This document shows positions 1-7,644 of a DNA stretch of 64,000 nucleotides, piece by piece. A program made the position numbers and the translations under genes. The number at the start of each line of letters is the position of its first letter. The stretch's first letter is position 1. The notes under the pieces are model-generated. The model did no database searches, had not been told where the DNA came from, and saw only the letters and a list, made by a program, of their open reading frames with translations. The DNA comes from Amycolatopsis pretoriensis (GTDB lineage Bacteria; Actinomycetota; Actinomycetes; Mycobacteriales; Pseudonocardiaceae), in contig NZ_FNUJ01000007.1 in assembly GCF_900107925.1 (NCBI RefSeq), forward strand, positions 372,001-436,000. The letters are read 5' to 3'.

Positions 1-2
1 GC

Positions 3-401
3 GTGTTCGCGGCGGCCGAACGTCTACAGGACTCGATGACGGATCTCGGCGCCGAACTGGCGACTCTCCGCGCGTACGGCCAACACAACCGCCGGTATAT
101 CTGGGGGTTGTTCGTGTCGTTGGCGCTCGACGTCGCGCTGTCCATTGTGGTCGCCGTGGTCGCCGTCCAGGCGAACGAGGCGTCGTCGCTGGCGAACCAG
201 AACCGGCAGGCCCAGCGCACTACCTGCGAGGCGGGGAACCAGGCGCGCGCCGTCTCGGTCCAGCTGTGGAACTACGTCTTGGACGCCACGAAGGACGACC
301 CGCGGAATCAGACACCGGAACGTAAGGCGTTGATTGCGAAGTTCCGGACATACATGGAATCCGCTTACGCGCAGCGGGATTGCGCCGCTGCGGACAAGTA
401 G
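3..401 (+). CDS. small single-pass membrane protein of the phage-like element (may extend upstream)
   Basis: A 132-residue protein read from a GTG at the very edge of the window, so the true start may lie upstream. Residues about 33-55 form one hydrophobic membrane segment (LFVSLALDVALSIVVAVVAV). A cytoplasmic N-terminal helix precedes it, and a mostly polar C-terminal domain with two cysteines (around 74 and 127) follows. It lies 65 bp before the lysin-like gene on the same strand, a place where actinophages often encode small holin-like or envelope proteins. No family can be assigned from sequence, so holin is only a positional guess. Confidence 0.6.
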   Translation: MFAAAERLQDSMTDLGAELATLRAYGQHNRRYIWGLFVSLALDVALSIVVAVVAVQANEASSLANQNRQAQRTTCEAGNQARAVSVQLWNYVLDATKDDPRNQTPERKALIAKFRTYMESAYAQRDCAAADK

Positions 402-466
402 AGGCGGCCGGCCATGAGGTCAACCGGACACCGCGGCTTCATCCGAGACGGGAAGTGGGTGCCGGC

Positions 467-1420
467 ATGACGCAGTTCGCCGACTACTCGGCCGGTCGGC
501 CCTCGGGTGCGGCGCTCAAGGCCGCCGGCTTCACGGGCGTCGTGCGGTACGTCGGGCTCGGCAGCGCCGGGAAGCGGCTCACTGCGGCTGAGTACCGCGA
601 CCTGGTCGCCGCCGGGGTTCAGGTACTCCTAGTCGCCGAACTCGGCGTAGGCGACTCCTGGGGCACCGCGACGGACGACGACTACGCGCGGGGCAAGGCC
701 AACGCCGCGGCCGCGCTCAACGATGCCCACGCTTGCGGCATACCGGACCGCGACATCGTGATCTTTGCCGCCTCGGACGCCCAGCCGTCCGCGACCTGGC
801 ATGTCACCGACACCGTCAAATACGTCAGAGGGTTCCGCGACGTGCTCGGTCTCAGCCGAACCGGCCACTACGGGTTCGCCGCGACCAACCAAGCCGTCCA
901 CGCCGCCGGCGTGGCGTCGTTCTACTGGCGGTGCGGGGCGGAGCCCTCGGCGGCCGACAAGGGGTGGGTTCACCTCTGGCAACGCAACCGCAACCCGACG
1001 ACGCGGGTGGTGGCGGGCGTGCCCTGCGACATCAATGACGTGTACCGGCCGATCTCGCCGGTCGCGCCATCCCCAGTTCCCACGCCAGCCGTTGAGGAGG
1101 ACGACGCCATGGACCCGATCCAGCTCCCGGTGTCCGAGAGCACGACGTACCGGACGATCCCGTGGAACGGTCGCGCCGCCGTGCTCAACTTGATCACCAC
1201 GAACACGGATCTTTTCGTGGCGCGGCCGGGGAACTGGGGGCCCGGCGGCGGCACGGGCGGCGGTGACCCGACCAACCCGAACCTCCCGCGCGCGGGTGAC
1301 GGGTGGCGGATCACCGCCAACCTCCCGGGTGCTTTCACCGTCCCCGGCGGGACCACCCGGATTTTCCTTGCCTACTCATGCGCGAGCCTCGCCTACGCGT
1401 GGCCCGTCGCTACGGCCTAA
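467..1420 (+). CDS. DUF1906 (glycoside-hydrolase-like) lysin-type protein
   Basis: A 317-residue protein. Residues 1-200 match the DUF1906/Rv2525c-like TIM-barrel type: an opening FADYSAGRPSGAALKAAGF, then the RYVG strand, a YGFAATNQAV strand and a HLWQRN segment near the barrel end. Such domains are found in actinobacterial secreted proteins and phage lysins and are thought to act on cell-wall glycans. Family assignment rests on motif resemblance. After a proline-rich linker (about 205-220) comes a C-terminal region with a glycine-rich loop (GPGGGTGGG), possibly a wall- or virion-binding module. The ATG at 467 is preferred because the reading frame upstream of it is low-complexity and lacks the domain. 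No signal peptide is visible, as in many holin-dependent lysins. Confidence 0.75.
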   Translation: MTQFADYSAGRPSGAALKAAGFTGVVRYVGLGSAGKRLTAAEYRDLVAAGVQVLLVAELGVGDSWGTATDDDYARGKANAAAALNDAHACGIPDRDIVIFAASDAQPSATWHVTDTVKYVRGFRDVLGLSRTGHYGFAATNQAVHAAGVASFYWRCGAEPSAADKGWVHLWQRNRNPTTRVVAGVPCDINDVYRPISPVAPSPVPTPAVEEDDAMDPIQLPVSESTTYRTIPWNGRAAVLNLITTNTDLFVARPGNWGPGGGTGGGDPTNPNLPRAGDGWRITANLPGAFTVPGGTTRIFLAYSCASLAYAWPVATA

Positions 1421-1421
1421 T

Positions 1422-1553
1422 TTACATGCACGTGCACTCTGGCACGGGCTTCTTACACTCCGAGCATTTGATGTCAGGCAATTCTTCGCCGTAGTCGGCG
1501 AAAAAATCGTCTTTCTGCTGTTGCGTGTAGTTTCCGTATTCGTCTGCTGGCAT
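1422..1553 (-). CDS. 43-residue zinc-ribbon-like microprotein
   Basis: A short gene in the gap between two convergent units. It starts at ATG 1553 and stops at TAA 1422, giving 43 residues. The N-terminal half is acidic and aromatic (MPADEYGNYTQQQKDDFF). The C-terminal half carries C-x2-C (CSEC) and C-x-C (CTC) pairs about seven residues apart, enough for one zinc site. It follows the endonuclease-fold gene by 41 bp on the same strand, so it is probably the last gene of that operon. The Cys spacing and coding-like composition support it; no Shine-Dalgarno of normal spacing is obvious. Function unknown. Confidence 0.5.
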   Translation of the reverse strand: MPADEYGNYTQQQKDDFFADYGEELPDIKCSECKKPVPECTCM

Positions 1554-1594
1554 GGCTAGAAAACGTCCGTTCCTGGTGGTGGACTGCGGGTGGT

Positions 1595-2476
1595 TCAGAT
1601 CTTGGTTTCGTCGACCTCAACCACGGCGGGACGATGGTCTGTGCACTGGCCGACGACGTCGGTCCCCACCACCCGGTAGCTGGTCACGGCGGCCTCGGGA
1701 AAGTTGTAAGTCACGTAAACCCGGTCAATCCGGCGCGGCTCGTTGGTGTCGGTGTGGTGGTGCCCGGTGGTGGCCTCCCAATCCGCGCCGACCAGCTGGG
1801 CGCAGTCACGGAACCGGCCGTACCGTTCGAGCCGGATCGCGCCGTGCCGGTCGACCTCGCCGTTGAGGTCGTAGTGCAAGGCGTGGGAGACGTCCCACGG
1901 CTTCCCCTTGTACGGGTCTTTGTCGTAGGTCTCGTCCGAGCCGATGCCCTGCCAGTCGCCGCCGACGATGCCGGGGATGCCGTCGTTCCGATTGAATGCC
2001 CGCATGACAACGCCGGCGTCGCGCCAGCCGCCGGACAGGCCGGGGTCGAAGTGGCTGAAATGCGCCGACCCGACCCGCAGTGGCCGGCCGCCCACGTCGA
2101 ACAGCACGACGGCCATCCCATGCGAATTGCCGTAGACGTCGCTGTCATACGGGGAGAAGCGGCGCGGAACCACGTCGATCCCGTGCCGCCACAGGACACC
2201 CGTGTGGTGTCGGGTCTGACTGATTGACGCCGTAGCCCGTTCGTCGGCGCTGCACGTCAGGCCGAGGGCGTCGGCCAGGTCGATGAGCGCGTCTTCGGCG
2301 GCCCGGAGGCGAGTCAGGGCGTCGCCACCGTTGTCGGGCCCGGAAATGAGTTCCTGGACGACGAGAATATCGGGCTTCTGACTGGCCAGCATGGAGACCA
2401 ATTGCGCGTACCGGGCGTATTGCTCCGGGTCTTTGCCGTCGTAATTCATCAAGTTTGCCGTGACGAAGTTGATCAC
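1595..2476 (-). CDS. endonuclease/exonuclease/phosphatase-fold protein 2
   Basis: A 293-residue protein started by a GTG that overlaps the stop codon of the preceding gene (GTGA), so the pair is translationally coupled. It shows the metal-dependent EEP/DNase I-like fold: an N-terminal strand FVTANLMNYD, the acidic VVQEL site where the catalytic Glu of the family lies, GSAHFSHFD, VGGDW in place of the usual GDFN, RIDRVYV, and a C-terminal TDHRPAVVEV corresponding to the family's SDH motif. The key His, Asp and Glu positions are therefore kept. The substrate could be DNA, a nucleotide or a phosphoester and cannot be told. It is a divergent paralogue of its upstream neighbour. Confidence 0.75.
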   Translation of the reverse strand: MINFVTANLMNYDGKDPEQYARYAQLVSMLASQKPDILVVQELISGPDNGGDALTRLRAAEDALIDLADALGLTCSADERATASISQTRHHTGVLWRHGIDVVPRRFSPYDSDVYGNSHGMAVVLFDVGGRPLRVGSAHFSHFDPGLSGGWRDAGVVMRAFNRNDGIPGIVGGDWQGIGSDETYDKDPYKGKPWDVSHALHYDLNGEVDRHGAIRLERYGRFRDCAQLVGADWEATTGHHHTDTNEPRRIDRVYVTYNFPEAAVTSYRVVGTDVVGQCTDHRPAVVEVDETKI

Positions 2477-3420
2477 GGTCGAGTCCCCTCGGCGGTACGG
2501 GTGGCGCCTCCGGTCGGCGCGAATTCGAGCCAGCACGACACCATCCGGTGATCCGACAGCTCTTTGTCCCCCGGCTTCGGCACGTGGACCTTGTACGAAC
2601 CCGGTACGAGACGGGCGGGCGTGCGGTCGCTGACCATGATGCGGTCGATCCTCATCCCCGAACCGCCATCGACCCACGGGTTGACGGTGACGGTGAAGTC
2701 GCCGGCTCGCTCGCCAGCGTCCCACCATCCGTGCTCGAGAAAGCTATCGATGGCGTCGGTGTTGACCTTCCACACTCCGTTCGGCCCACGGACGCCCTTC
2801 TGGCTGCGCTTCTGCGACTGCCCCTGATCGTCGCATCGCTGCCCCCAGTCCGCTGGGACGATTTCCTTCGGGTGTCCGCTGGTGGCATTGAAGTCACCGC
2901 CAATGACGGCCGAGTGCTGCGCCATCTGTCCGTCCTGGCTGGCCTGCTGGTCGAATACCGTCGCCCCGCCGGAGCCATTCCAGTGCACGGACTTGAGCTG
3001 GATGTCATGCCCGTTGATCCGCGCCGTCAGCGAGTTGGCCAGACTGCGCCGCTGCGTCTCGCCGTACCAACGCAAAGGGCGAACATAGCGGGGATCGATG
3101 AACAGGCCGGGCACGTTCACCGAGCCGTGGACTTCCGAGATGAACGCCTCATAGTTCGTCTTCGGGAGGGTGTTGCCGGCCTCGTCCTCGTCGTACCCCC
3201 ACAGGGACGCAAGGGTTTCCTTGACGTCGAACAGTGGAGCGGACTGGATCATCGGATCGGTGTAGTACGTGCATTCCGACAGGAACAGGATGTGCGGGGG
3301 GCTGTCCAATGCGGACAACATGGCGAAGAGCTTCCCGTGGTCGTGCTGACGCGTGTCGCGGTCGTACCCGCCACGCTTGAGATTCAGCGCGACAACGTGA
3401 AGTTTCAAGGGGTTGAACAA
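2473..3420 (-). CDS. endonuclease/exonuclease/phosphatase-fold protein 1
   Basis: A 315-residue protein with a TTG start preceded by AAAGGG at good spacing. EEP-fold landmarks are LHVVALNLKRGG, LFLSECTYY (catalytic acidic residue), LKSVHWNG, the metal-site IGGDFNATSGHP, RIDRIMVSD and the C-terminal LSDHRMVSCWLEF. All catalytic motifs of the family are present, so enzyme activity is likely, but the sequence does not distinguish nuclease from phosphatase. It is followed without a gap by a second EEP-fold gene. Tandem non-identical EEP genes suggest either two substrates or a heteromeric enzyme. Confidence 0.78.
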   Translation of the reverse strand: MFNPLKLHVVALNLKRGGYDRDTRQHDHGKLFAMLSALDSPPHILFLSECTYYTDPMIQSAPLFDVKETLASLWGYDEDEAGNTLPKTNYEAFISEVHGSVNVPGLFIDPRYVRPLRWYGETQRRSLANSLTARINGHDIQLKSVHWNGSGGATVFDQQASQDGQMAQHSAVIGGDFNATSGHPKEIVPADWGQRCDDQGQSQKRSQKGVRGPNGVWKVNTDAIDSFLEHGWWDAGERAGDFTVTVNPWVDGGSGMRIDRIMVSDRTPARLVPGSYKVHVPKPGDKELSDHRMVSCWLEFAPTGGATRTAEGTRP

Positions 3421-3493
3421 GATCTACCCTTTCGTTCGGGCCCGCTCGGCGGGCTGTCATGGAGGGGGTTGGGCCGGTGGTCGGTGGCCCGTG

Positions 3494-3622
3494 CTAGTGG
3501 TCTAGCGTGCGCATCCACAGGTTGTTGGCCTCTTCGCGGGTCAGACCCCCGCCCTGTTCGGTCGTTGTCTCCGGTTCTTCGGCGCCGCCTTCGGGGGCAC
3601 CTTCGGTCGGGGACTCGGTCAT
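3494..3622 (-). CDS. small acidic protein
   Basis: Forty-two residues starting at ATG 3622, six bases after an AGAAAGG ribosome site. The N-terminal two-thirds is Glu/Pro/Gly/Thr-rich and disordered-looking, followed by a short amphipathic helix (LTREEANNLWMRTLDH). It sits 73 bp upstream of the tandem EEP genes on the same strand. The product is not recognised. A longer start at 3718 exists but has a weaker ribosome site. Confidence 0.55.
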   Translation of the reverse strand: MTESPTEGAPEGGAEEPETTTEQGGGLTREEANNLWMRTLDH

Positions 3623-3725
3623 TCGATTACCTTTCTCTTTCGGCGACATTAAGCAACGGCGGGACGGTTTTCGTCTTATCCAGTTGCTCCGCCACCACTC
3701 GCACGATGAATGGCTCACGTGTCGT

Positions 3726-4172
3726 TCAGATCTCGTTGGGTACGACGGTGAAGAAAGATTTGATCAGCGCGGCGTCCCATCCGAGGAAGTCGCGCGCCTC
3801 GAACCATGTGGCAGTAGCGTCGACCCACATGCGATATTCGTTGCGGTTGAGCGAGGTTCGCGCGTCGTCGCCCAGGTTTTCGGTGATGTAGGCGTCGAAC
3901 GATAGGCGGCCGTCAGCGGCATCTCTTACTTTCAGGGCGATTTCGTCGTCCCAGTCTGGGGCGGTAGCGTCGGGCTTCGTGGTGGTGATCCAAGCCCAGT
4001 CGTACATTTTTCCTGCGGCGTCGCGCCGTTCGATCCGTGCCGCCCACAGTCGTCTCGGCCCATGCGGGTATTCGTATACACCCATGTCCCAGGCGTTGTA
4101 CCGGATGTTGTGCTTTTCGATAAAGTCGAGGCCGAAAAAGTAGTCGTCGTCTTCGACGGGTTCGGGTGCCAC
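3726..4172 (-). CDS. hypothetical protein of the phage-like element
   Basis: A 148-residue acidic, aromatic-rich protein (many Trp, Tyr and Asp; no membrane segment, no Cys cluster). The start is GTG 4172, preceded by AGAAGGGG seven bases away. The stop is followed 104 bp later by the start of the small acidic protein, and the gene begins 5 bp after the NB-ARC-like gene ends, so it belongs to the same operon. Segments such as RLWAARIERRDAAGKMYDW look like paired beta strands. Not recognised. Confidence 0.6.
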   Translation of the reverse strand: MAPEPVEDDDYFFGLDFIEKHNIRYNAWDMGVYEYPHGPRRLWAARIERRDAAGKMYDWAWITTTKPDATAPDWDDEIALKVRDAADGRLSFDAYITENLGDDARTSLNRNEYRMWVDATATWFEARDFLGWDAALIKSFFTVVPNEI

Positions 4173-4176
4173 GGAA

Positions 4177-4683
4177 TTACCCCTTCTGGCGTTTTATGGT
4201 AGGCCCTATGTAGGTCCGGGTCGTGGTCACGAACTGGACGCCGTCGCCGACGAACCCGGTGAGGCCGCGCCGAGTGGTCGCCAGGATGACGCTCCCCGGG
4301 TGGCCGGCGGTGAGTGCGCGGACTTGCGCGGCCGCGTCAGCATTTCCGATGACAATCAACACTCTTCGGCTCGCGGCCCGCTGGTGGTACTTCGTGATGC
4401 GGGCGGGCAGGGACTTCGGCACTCGCCATCGCCAAACGCCAAGTCGGCGGAGCATCACTCGGGACACTTCGGCTAGATCGACACAGCCGTTGCGCCGGAA
4501 TTCAGACAGGTCGACGGTGTACATGTCGCGCGGGAAGTCGTGGCGCCGGCGGTATGCCCAGCAGGCGGCCGCCCAGCTGGTGAACCGAGCGTCGCCCTCG
4601 ATCACGACGACGGCGACGGGGCCGTTCGCGTGTGACCGCTTCACCGCGGCTTCGATGGCGGCAAATGCGTCGTCCGGCGTCAT
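4177..4683 (-). CDS. NB-ARC/STAND-like protein with degenerate nucleotide-binding motifs
   Basis: A 168-residue protein whose ATG overlaps the stop of the upstream gene (ATGA). Its order of motifs follows the NB-ARC domain of AfsR/SARP-type regulators. VVIEGDARFTSWAAACWAY occupies the P-loop place and is followed by FPRDMYTVDLSEFRR, equivalent to the family's FPDGxLYVxLRG strand. Next come a LRRLGV helix, RVLIVIGNADAAAQVRAL (Walker B place) and SVILATTRRGLTGF (sensor strand). The Walker A lysine/Ser-Thr pair and the Walker B aspartate are missing, so ATP hydrolysis is unlikely. The rest of a STAND protein (HTH or TPR repeats) is absent. It may be a decoy, adaptor or decaying fragment. The homology is an inference from motif order. 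Confidence 0.6.
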   Translation of the reverse strand: MTPDDAFAAIEAAVKRSHANGPVAVVVIEGDARFTSWAAACWAYRRRHDFPRDMYTVDLSEFRRNGCVDLAEVSRVMLRRLGVWRWRVPKSLPARITKYHQRAASRRVLIVIGNADAAAQVRALTAGHPGSVILATTRRGLTGFVGDGVQFVTTTRTYIGPTIKRQKG

Positions 4684-5198
4684 CGGAGCCCTCGCCGTTC
4701 GTAGAGCCCGGTTCTCGGGTTGTAGACGGTCCCTTCCGGTTGCTCCCATGTCTGCCCGGCAGAGTCGCAGTGCACGATCCCCCAGCACGGATTCAGGGCG
4801 CACAGGCCGTTCCAGCACGGACTGTGCAGGCGCGGCGCTGGCGGGTCCCACGGCTTGTAATGCCGGATCTGCGCCTGTCGGTCGCAAGCGGTATGGAGAG
4901 CCCAGAATTCCCGAGCGCGGTTGCCGGTCCAGAAGTCCCGTGCGCGAACCTTGCCGTCGTCACCCCAATGGAGCACGCGGAACGGCAAGACGCCGACGTC
5001 GTCTCGGTCGAACCATCGGGGTTTCGGCTCCACGAAGCCCGGGGCCGGCTGGCCGTCGTGGTCGTCTTCCCAGTCCGCGTACGCGATGTCGCGTTCGAAG
5101 CGGTTTCGTTCACGATGGTCCATGAACGGGTTTCTGAGCTGGGCCTCATCGTAGGCCCGTCGAGCCGCGACGCCGCGCGGCCCGGCATGTTCGGGCAT
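4680..5198 (-). CDS. hypothetical Cys/Trp-rich phage-element protein
   Basis: About 172 residues from ATG 5198, which has GGAAAGG directly upstream. An ATG-like start 39 bases earlier is possible. The N-terminal half is strongly charged (RERNRFERDIAYADWEDDHD). The C-terminal half contains four cysteines clustered around SPCWNGLCALNPCWGIVHC, suggesting a metal site or disulfides. It is coupled by ATGA to the NB-ARC-like gene downstream. No recognised family. Confidence 0.55.
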   Translation of the reverse strand: MPEHAGPRGVAARRAYDEAQLRNPFMDHRERNRFERDIAYADWEDDHDGQPAPGFVEPKPRWFDRDDVGVLPFRVLHWGDDGKVRARDFWTGNRAREFWALHTACDRQAQIRHYKPWDPPAPRLHSPCWNGLCALNPCWGIVHCDSAGQTWEQPEGTVYNPRTGLYERRGLR

Positions 5199-5226
5199 GA
5201 GCCTTTCCGTCCCCTCCGATGCCGCA

Positions 5227-5250
5227 ACAGCCCGCACACAGGCGGGCTGT
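5227..5250 (-). terminator. stem-loop between operon segments
   Basis: A perfect 9-bp inverted repeat (acagcccgc / gcgggctgt) with a 6-base loop lies in the 84-bp gap between the small membrane protein gene and the Cys/Trp-rich gene. No T-run follows on either strand, so it may be an intrinsic terminator of the GC-rich actinobacterial type or an mRNA processing or stability element. Confidence 0.4.
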
Positions 5251-5282
5251 CCGACAAGGTCCCTCTTACCTCGGGCAGCCTC

Positions 5283-5609
5283 TTAGGCCCCCGCGCTCCC
5301 GGACTCGTCCCCGGGATGCGCGGGGGCCATTTCTCTGTGTCTAGGCGCCGGGATCGTCATACCGCCGAGGCACAGCACGGCACCGCCCCCGACAATCAGG
5401 CCGGCAGCGGCCTGCCAGTCGGTGACGACCTGGCCGCATTCATGTGCACCAGTGGCCGGACCAACCCCGGGAGCGCTCGGGCTGATTGCGGTTCCACAGT
5501 GGACGGCCTTCCCCATGGCGCTCTCGGCGCGGAGTGGGACGAAGACCATCAGGACGCCGCCGAAGATGCCGACGAATCCGACGGCAAGGGCGGCGCGGCG
5601 CAGGTTCAC
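5283..5609 (-). CDS. small two-pass membrane protein
   Basis: A 108-residue protein. The GTG start overlaps the TGA of the upstream gene (GTGA), which fixes the start. There are two hydrophobic segments (LAVGFVGIFGGVLMVFVPL near residues 7-25 and AAGLIVGGGAVLCLGGM near 71-87) and between them an extracytoplasmic-looking loop with two cysteines (HCG, ECG) that could form a disulfide. The product is not recognised. Confidence 0.6.
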   Translation of the reverse strand: MNLRRAALAVGFVGIFGGVLMVFVPLRAESAMGKAVHCGTAISPSAPGVGPATGAHECGQVVTDWQAAAGLIVGGGAVLCLGGMTIPAPRHREMAPAHPGDESGSAGA

Positions 5610-5941
5610 TCGGTATCCCTCTTCGTCACCGTGTAGCCGAGTCTCGCCGCGAGCATGAGCAGCAATTCGTGCGCGCCAGGAATCTCGGCGTTCATGAGTT
5701 GGGCGGCCCACGCGTCACACTCGGGCGACGTGTGCGTAGCGGTCCCGCACGCGCAGTTGGTTTGTTGGGGCGCTTCGTAAATCACGACAAGGGGTTCGGC
5801 GTCGGGGCCGTCGCCCGCGGCGGCCGTGAGGTCGCACAGTTCCCAGCCCTGCCCATCGGGGGCGGCGTGGAGGTCGACGCGAACTGACTGTTCGACGTGG
5901 TGGTATCCGGCGGCCTCGCCGTGACAGAGGATCGTCGACAA
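5606..5941 (-). CDS. hypothetical Cys-containing phage-element protein
   Basis: A 111-residue protein with a TTG start at 5941 and AAAGGA about 11 bases upstream. It contains a CACGTATHTSPECDAW segment (Cys and His placed as in a small zinc knuckle), an acidic linker and a C-terminal helix (HELLLMLAARLGY). It is coupled to the two-pass membrane protein downstream. No known family is recognised. Confidence 0.55.
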   Translation of the reverse strand: MSTILCHGEAAGYHHVEQSVRVDLHAAPDGQGWELCDLTAAAGDGPDAEPLVVIYEAPQQTNCACGTATHTSPECDAWAAQLMNAEIPGAHELLLMLAARLGYTVTKRDTE

Positions 5942-5956
5942 TGTACTTCATTCCTT

Positions 5957-6196
5957 TCAGCTGCCCGACCATCCCGGGTAGCACTCCTGACACCACTCGA
6001 CGGTATTTGTGTTGCCTTGCAACGGTGATCGGCAGATTCGGCCGCATTCCGAGACGCCCAGCCACATTCCGCGCCATTTGAGCCGTTCGAGGTACCGCCC
6101 GGTCACACGGTGCATGACGACCCGGCCGTAGAACCAATGTGAGATCAGTTCGGGTCGCGCCTCATCTCGGAGCACCCGGTTCCCCCGGTCCGGCAT
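5957..6196 (-). CDS. small basic protein with Cys pairs
   Basis: Seventy-nine residues from ATG 6196. Two Cys pairs (ECGRIC and WCQEC) near the C terminus form a probable zinc knuckle, and the N-terminal part is basic and aromatic. It lies between coupled genes with gaps of 7 and 15 bases, so it is part of the same transcript. Function unknown. Confidence 0.5.
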   Translation of the reverse strand: MPDRGNRVLRDEARPELISHWFYGRVVMHRVTGRYLERLKWRGMWLGVSECGRICRSPLQGNTNTVEWCQECYPGWSGS

Positions 6197-6203
6197 GGCG
6201 CGT

Positions 6204-6617
6204 TCAGTCCGGCGTCGTCGGCCGCGACCACGGCGGGATGCCGGGGACGGGGCGTAGGCCGCGCGAGCCGTGACGGAGCCGCGAAGTGGGGACCTGGGAG
6301 ACGACTAGGAGTTCGTCCTTCGTCGGCAGGACCAGGCCGCCCGCGGCGCGGGCGGCGTTCACACGCTCAATGACGGCGGTGAAGTAGGACATGGGGGGCG
6401 AAGGGCGGTCGGCGTTCCAGGCGATCGACAACGAGTGACGGGGAATGGTGACGACTTGGACGGCGAGCCCGACCCGCATGGCCAACAGCCCGAGTTGCCC
6501 GGCCCACTGCTCGGGCGAGCCGTCGATGTCCGCCCACTCCCATGGGAAGGTGATGGGCGTGCCGTGCATCAGTTCGCGGATCTGGTCGTCCAGGGTCGGC
6601 ACCCGGTAGCTAGGCAT
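6204..6617 (-). CDS. hypothetical phage-element protein
   Basis: A 137-residue protein whose ATG overlaps the end of the HTH regulator gene by eight bases. It begins with a helical segment (TLDDQIRELMHG), then alternating strands and helices and a helix VIERVNAARAAGG, with a basic, proline-rich tail. No catalytic or membrane signature is seen. The overlap suggests co-translation with the regulator. Confidence 0.55.
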   Translation of the reverse strand: MPSYRVPTLDDQIRELMHGTPITFPWEWADIDGSPEQWAGQLGLLAMRVGLAVQVVTIPRHSLSIAWNADRPSPPMSYFTAVIERVNAARAAGGLVLPTKDELLVVSQVPTSRLRHGSRGLRPVPGIPPWSRPTTPD

Positions 6618-7644
6618 GGGCGTCTCCCGGCCCCGGGCGTTCGAGTTCGCGCAACGCCGCGATGAGCCGGCTGGCTTCGATGCCGAGACTGCCGGCGAGA
6701 TGTTCGAGGGCGTCGATGTCGATGGGGATGGTGAACCGTTCGAGGTGGTCGGCCGAGGCGGCTCGGAGCCGGGCCCACTCCCGGAGCCCTTCGAGGTCGG
6801 GGCGGTCGGTGTGAGCGAGGGCGGCGAGGTCGACCATGATCGCGTCGGTGCGCGGGGCGGCGGGTGCGTCGATGGCGGCGAACGCCTCGGCGACCAGCTC
6901 GGCGGGCGTGACGCTGTAGGCGCCGGCGTACCTCAACAGTGTGTCGATGCCCATGACCCGGGTGCCGTTCTCGTGGGTGGAGAGTGCGGGACGGCTGACG
7001 CCGATCTGTTCGGCGGCGAAACGTGCGTCCCATCCGGCGGCGCGGCGCCGGCGGCGAAGGGCGCTGCCGATTGCGGACACGAATGCCTCGGCGGCGGCGT
7101 CCGTGACGAGGTACGGGGTGCGTTCGGCGAGGTCGGCCGGGGGGCCGTCCGGGATTTCGGCGAAGGCCAACGCGGCGTCTTGGTTGGCGGCGGCGGCTCG
7201 AACCCACATACCGACGCTGTCCCGGGCTACGCCGAATCGCGCGCCGATCGCGGCGTACGAGACTTGTTCGCGCCGGAGCCGGAGGATCTCCACGTCGACG
7301 CTGGTGATCAACTGCTCAAGGGTCTCCTCGGTCAGTTCGTACTCAGTCGACAGGCGCCCCATCGACCACCCGGTATGCCGATCCCGGCGGACCATCAGCG
7401 CTAGCGCTCGGCGTCGCGCCGGGTCTTCGATCCGGGCCGCGACCTCCGGTCGATCCGCCTCGACGGCGGACACGCCGGGCGTGATGCGGCGGCTATAGAG
7501 GAGGTCGCCGACGTCGTTGATCACCGCCCTCAACGGGACGTCGTACTTCGCGCGTAGTTCGCGCAGGGTTGCACCCGCGAGGTACTGCCCGCGCAGTGTG
7601 GTGACGCTGTACGGCACCGGGCTGTCGTCGGTCACGGCCGTCAC
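6610..7644 (-). CDS. multi-HTH regulatory protein with XRE-type domain
   Basis: A 344-residue protein, GTG start overlapping the preceding stop (GTGA). Three putative DNA-binding segments follow in order. An N-terminal HTH lies around TLRELRAKYDVPLRAVINDV, a sigma/resolvase-like HTH around VSYAAIGARFGVARDSVGMW, and an XRE/Cro domain around residues 188-255 (RRAAGWDARFAAEQIGVSRPALSTHENG). The C-terminal third is helical. It is probably a transcriptional regulator of the element; phage repressors often have this XRE type, but three HTH units in one chain is unusual. DNA target unknown. Confidence 0.65.
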   Translation of the reverse strand: MTAVTDDSPVPYSVTTLRGQYLAGATLRELRAKYDVPLRAVINDVGDLLYSRRITPGVSAVEADRPEVAARIEDPARRRALALMVRRDRHTGWSMGRLSTEYELTEETLEQLITSVDVEILRLRREQVSYAAIGARFGVARDSVGMWVRAAAANQDAALAFAEIPDGPPADLAERTPYLVTDAAAEAFVSAIGSALRRRRRAAGWDARFAAEQIGVSRPALSTHENGTRVMGIDTLLRYAGAYSVTPAELVAEAFAAIDAPAAPRTDAIMVDLAALAHTDRPDLEGLREWARLRAASADHLERFTIPIDIDALEHLAGSLGIEASRLIAALRELERPGPGDAHA

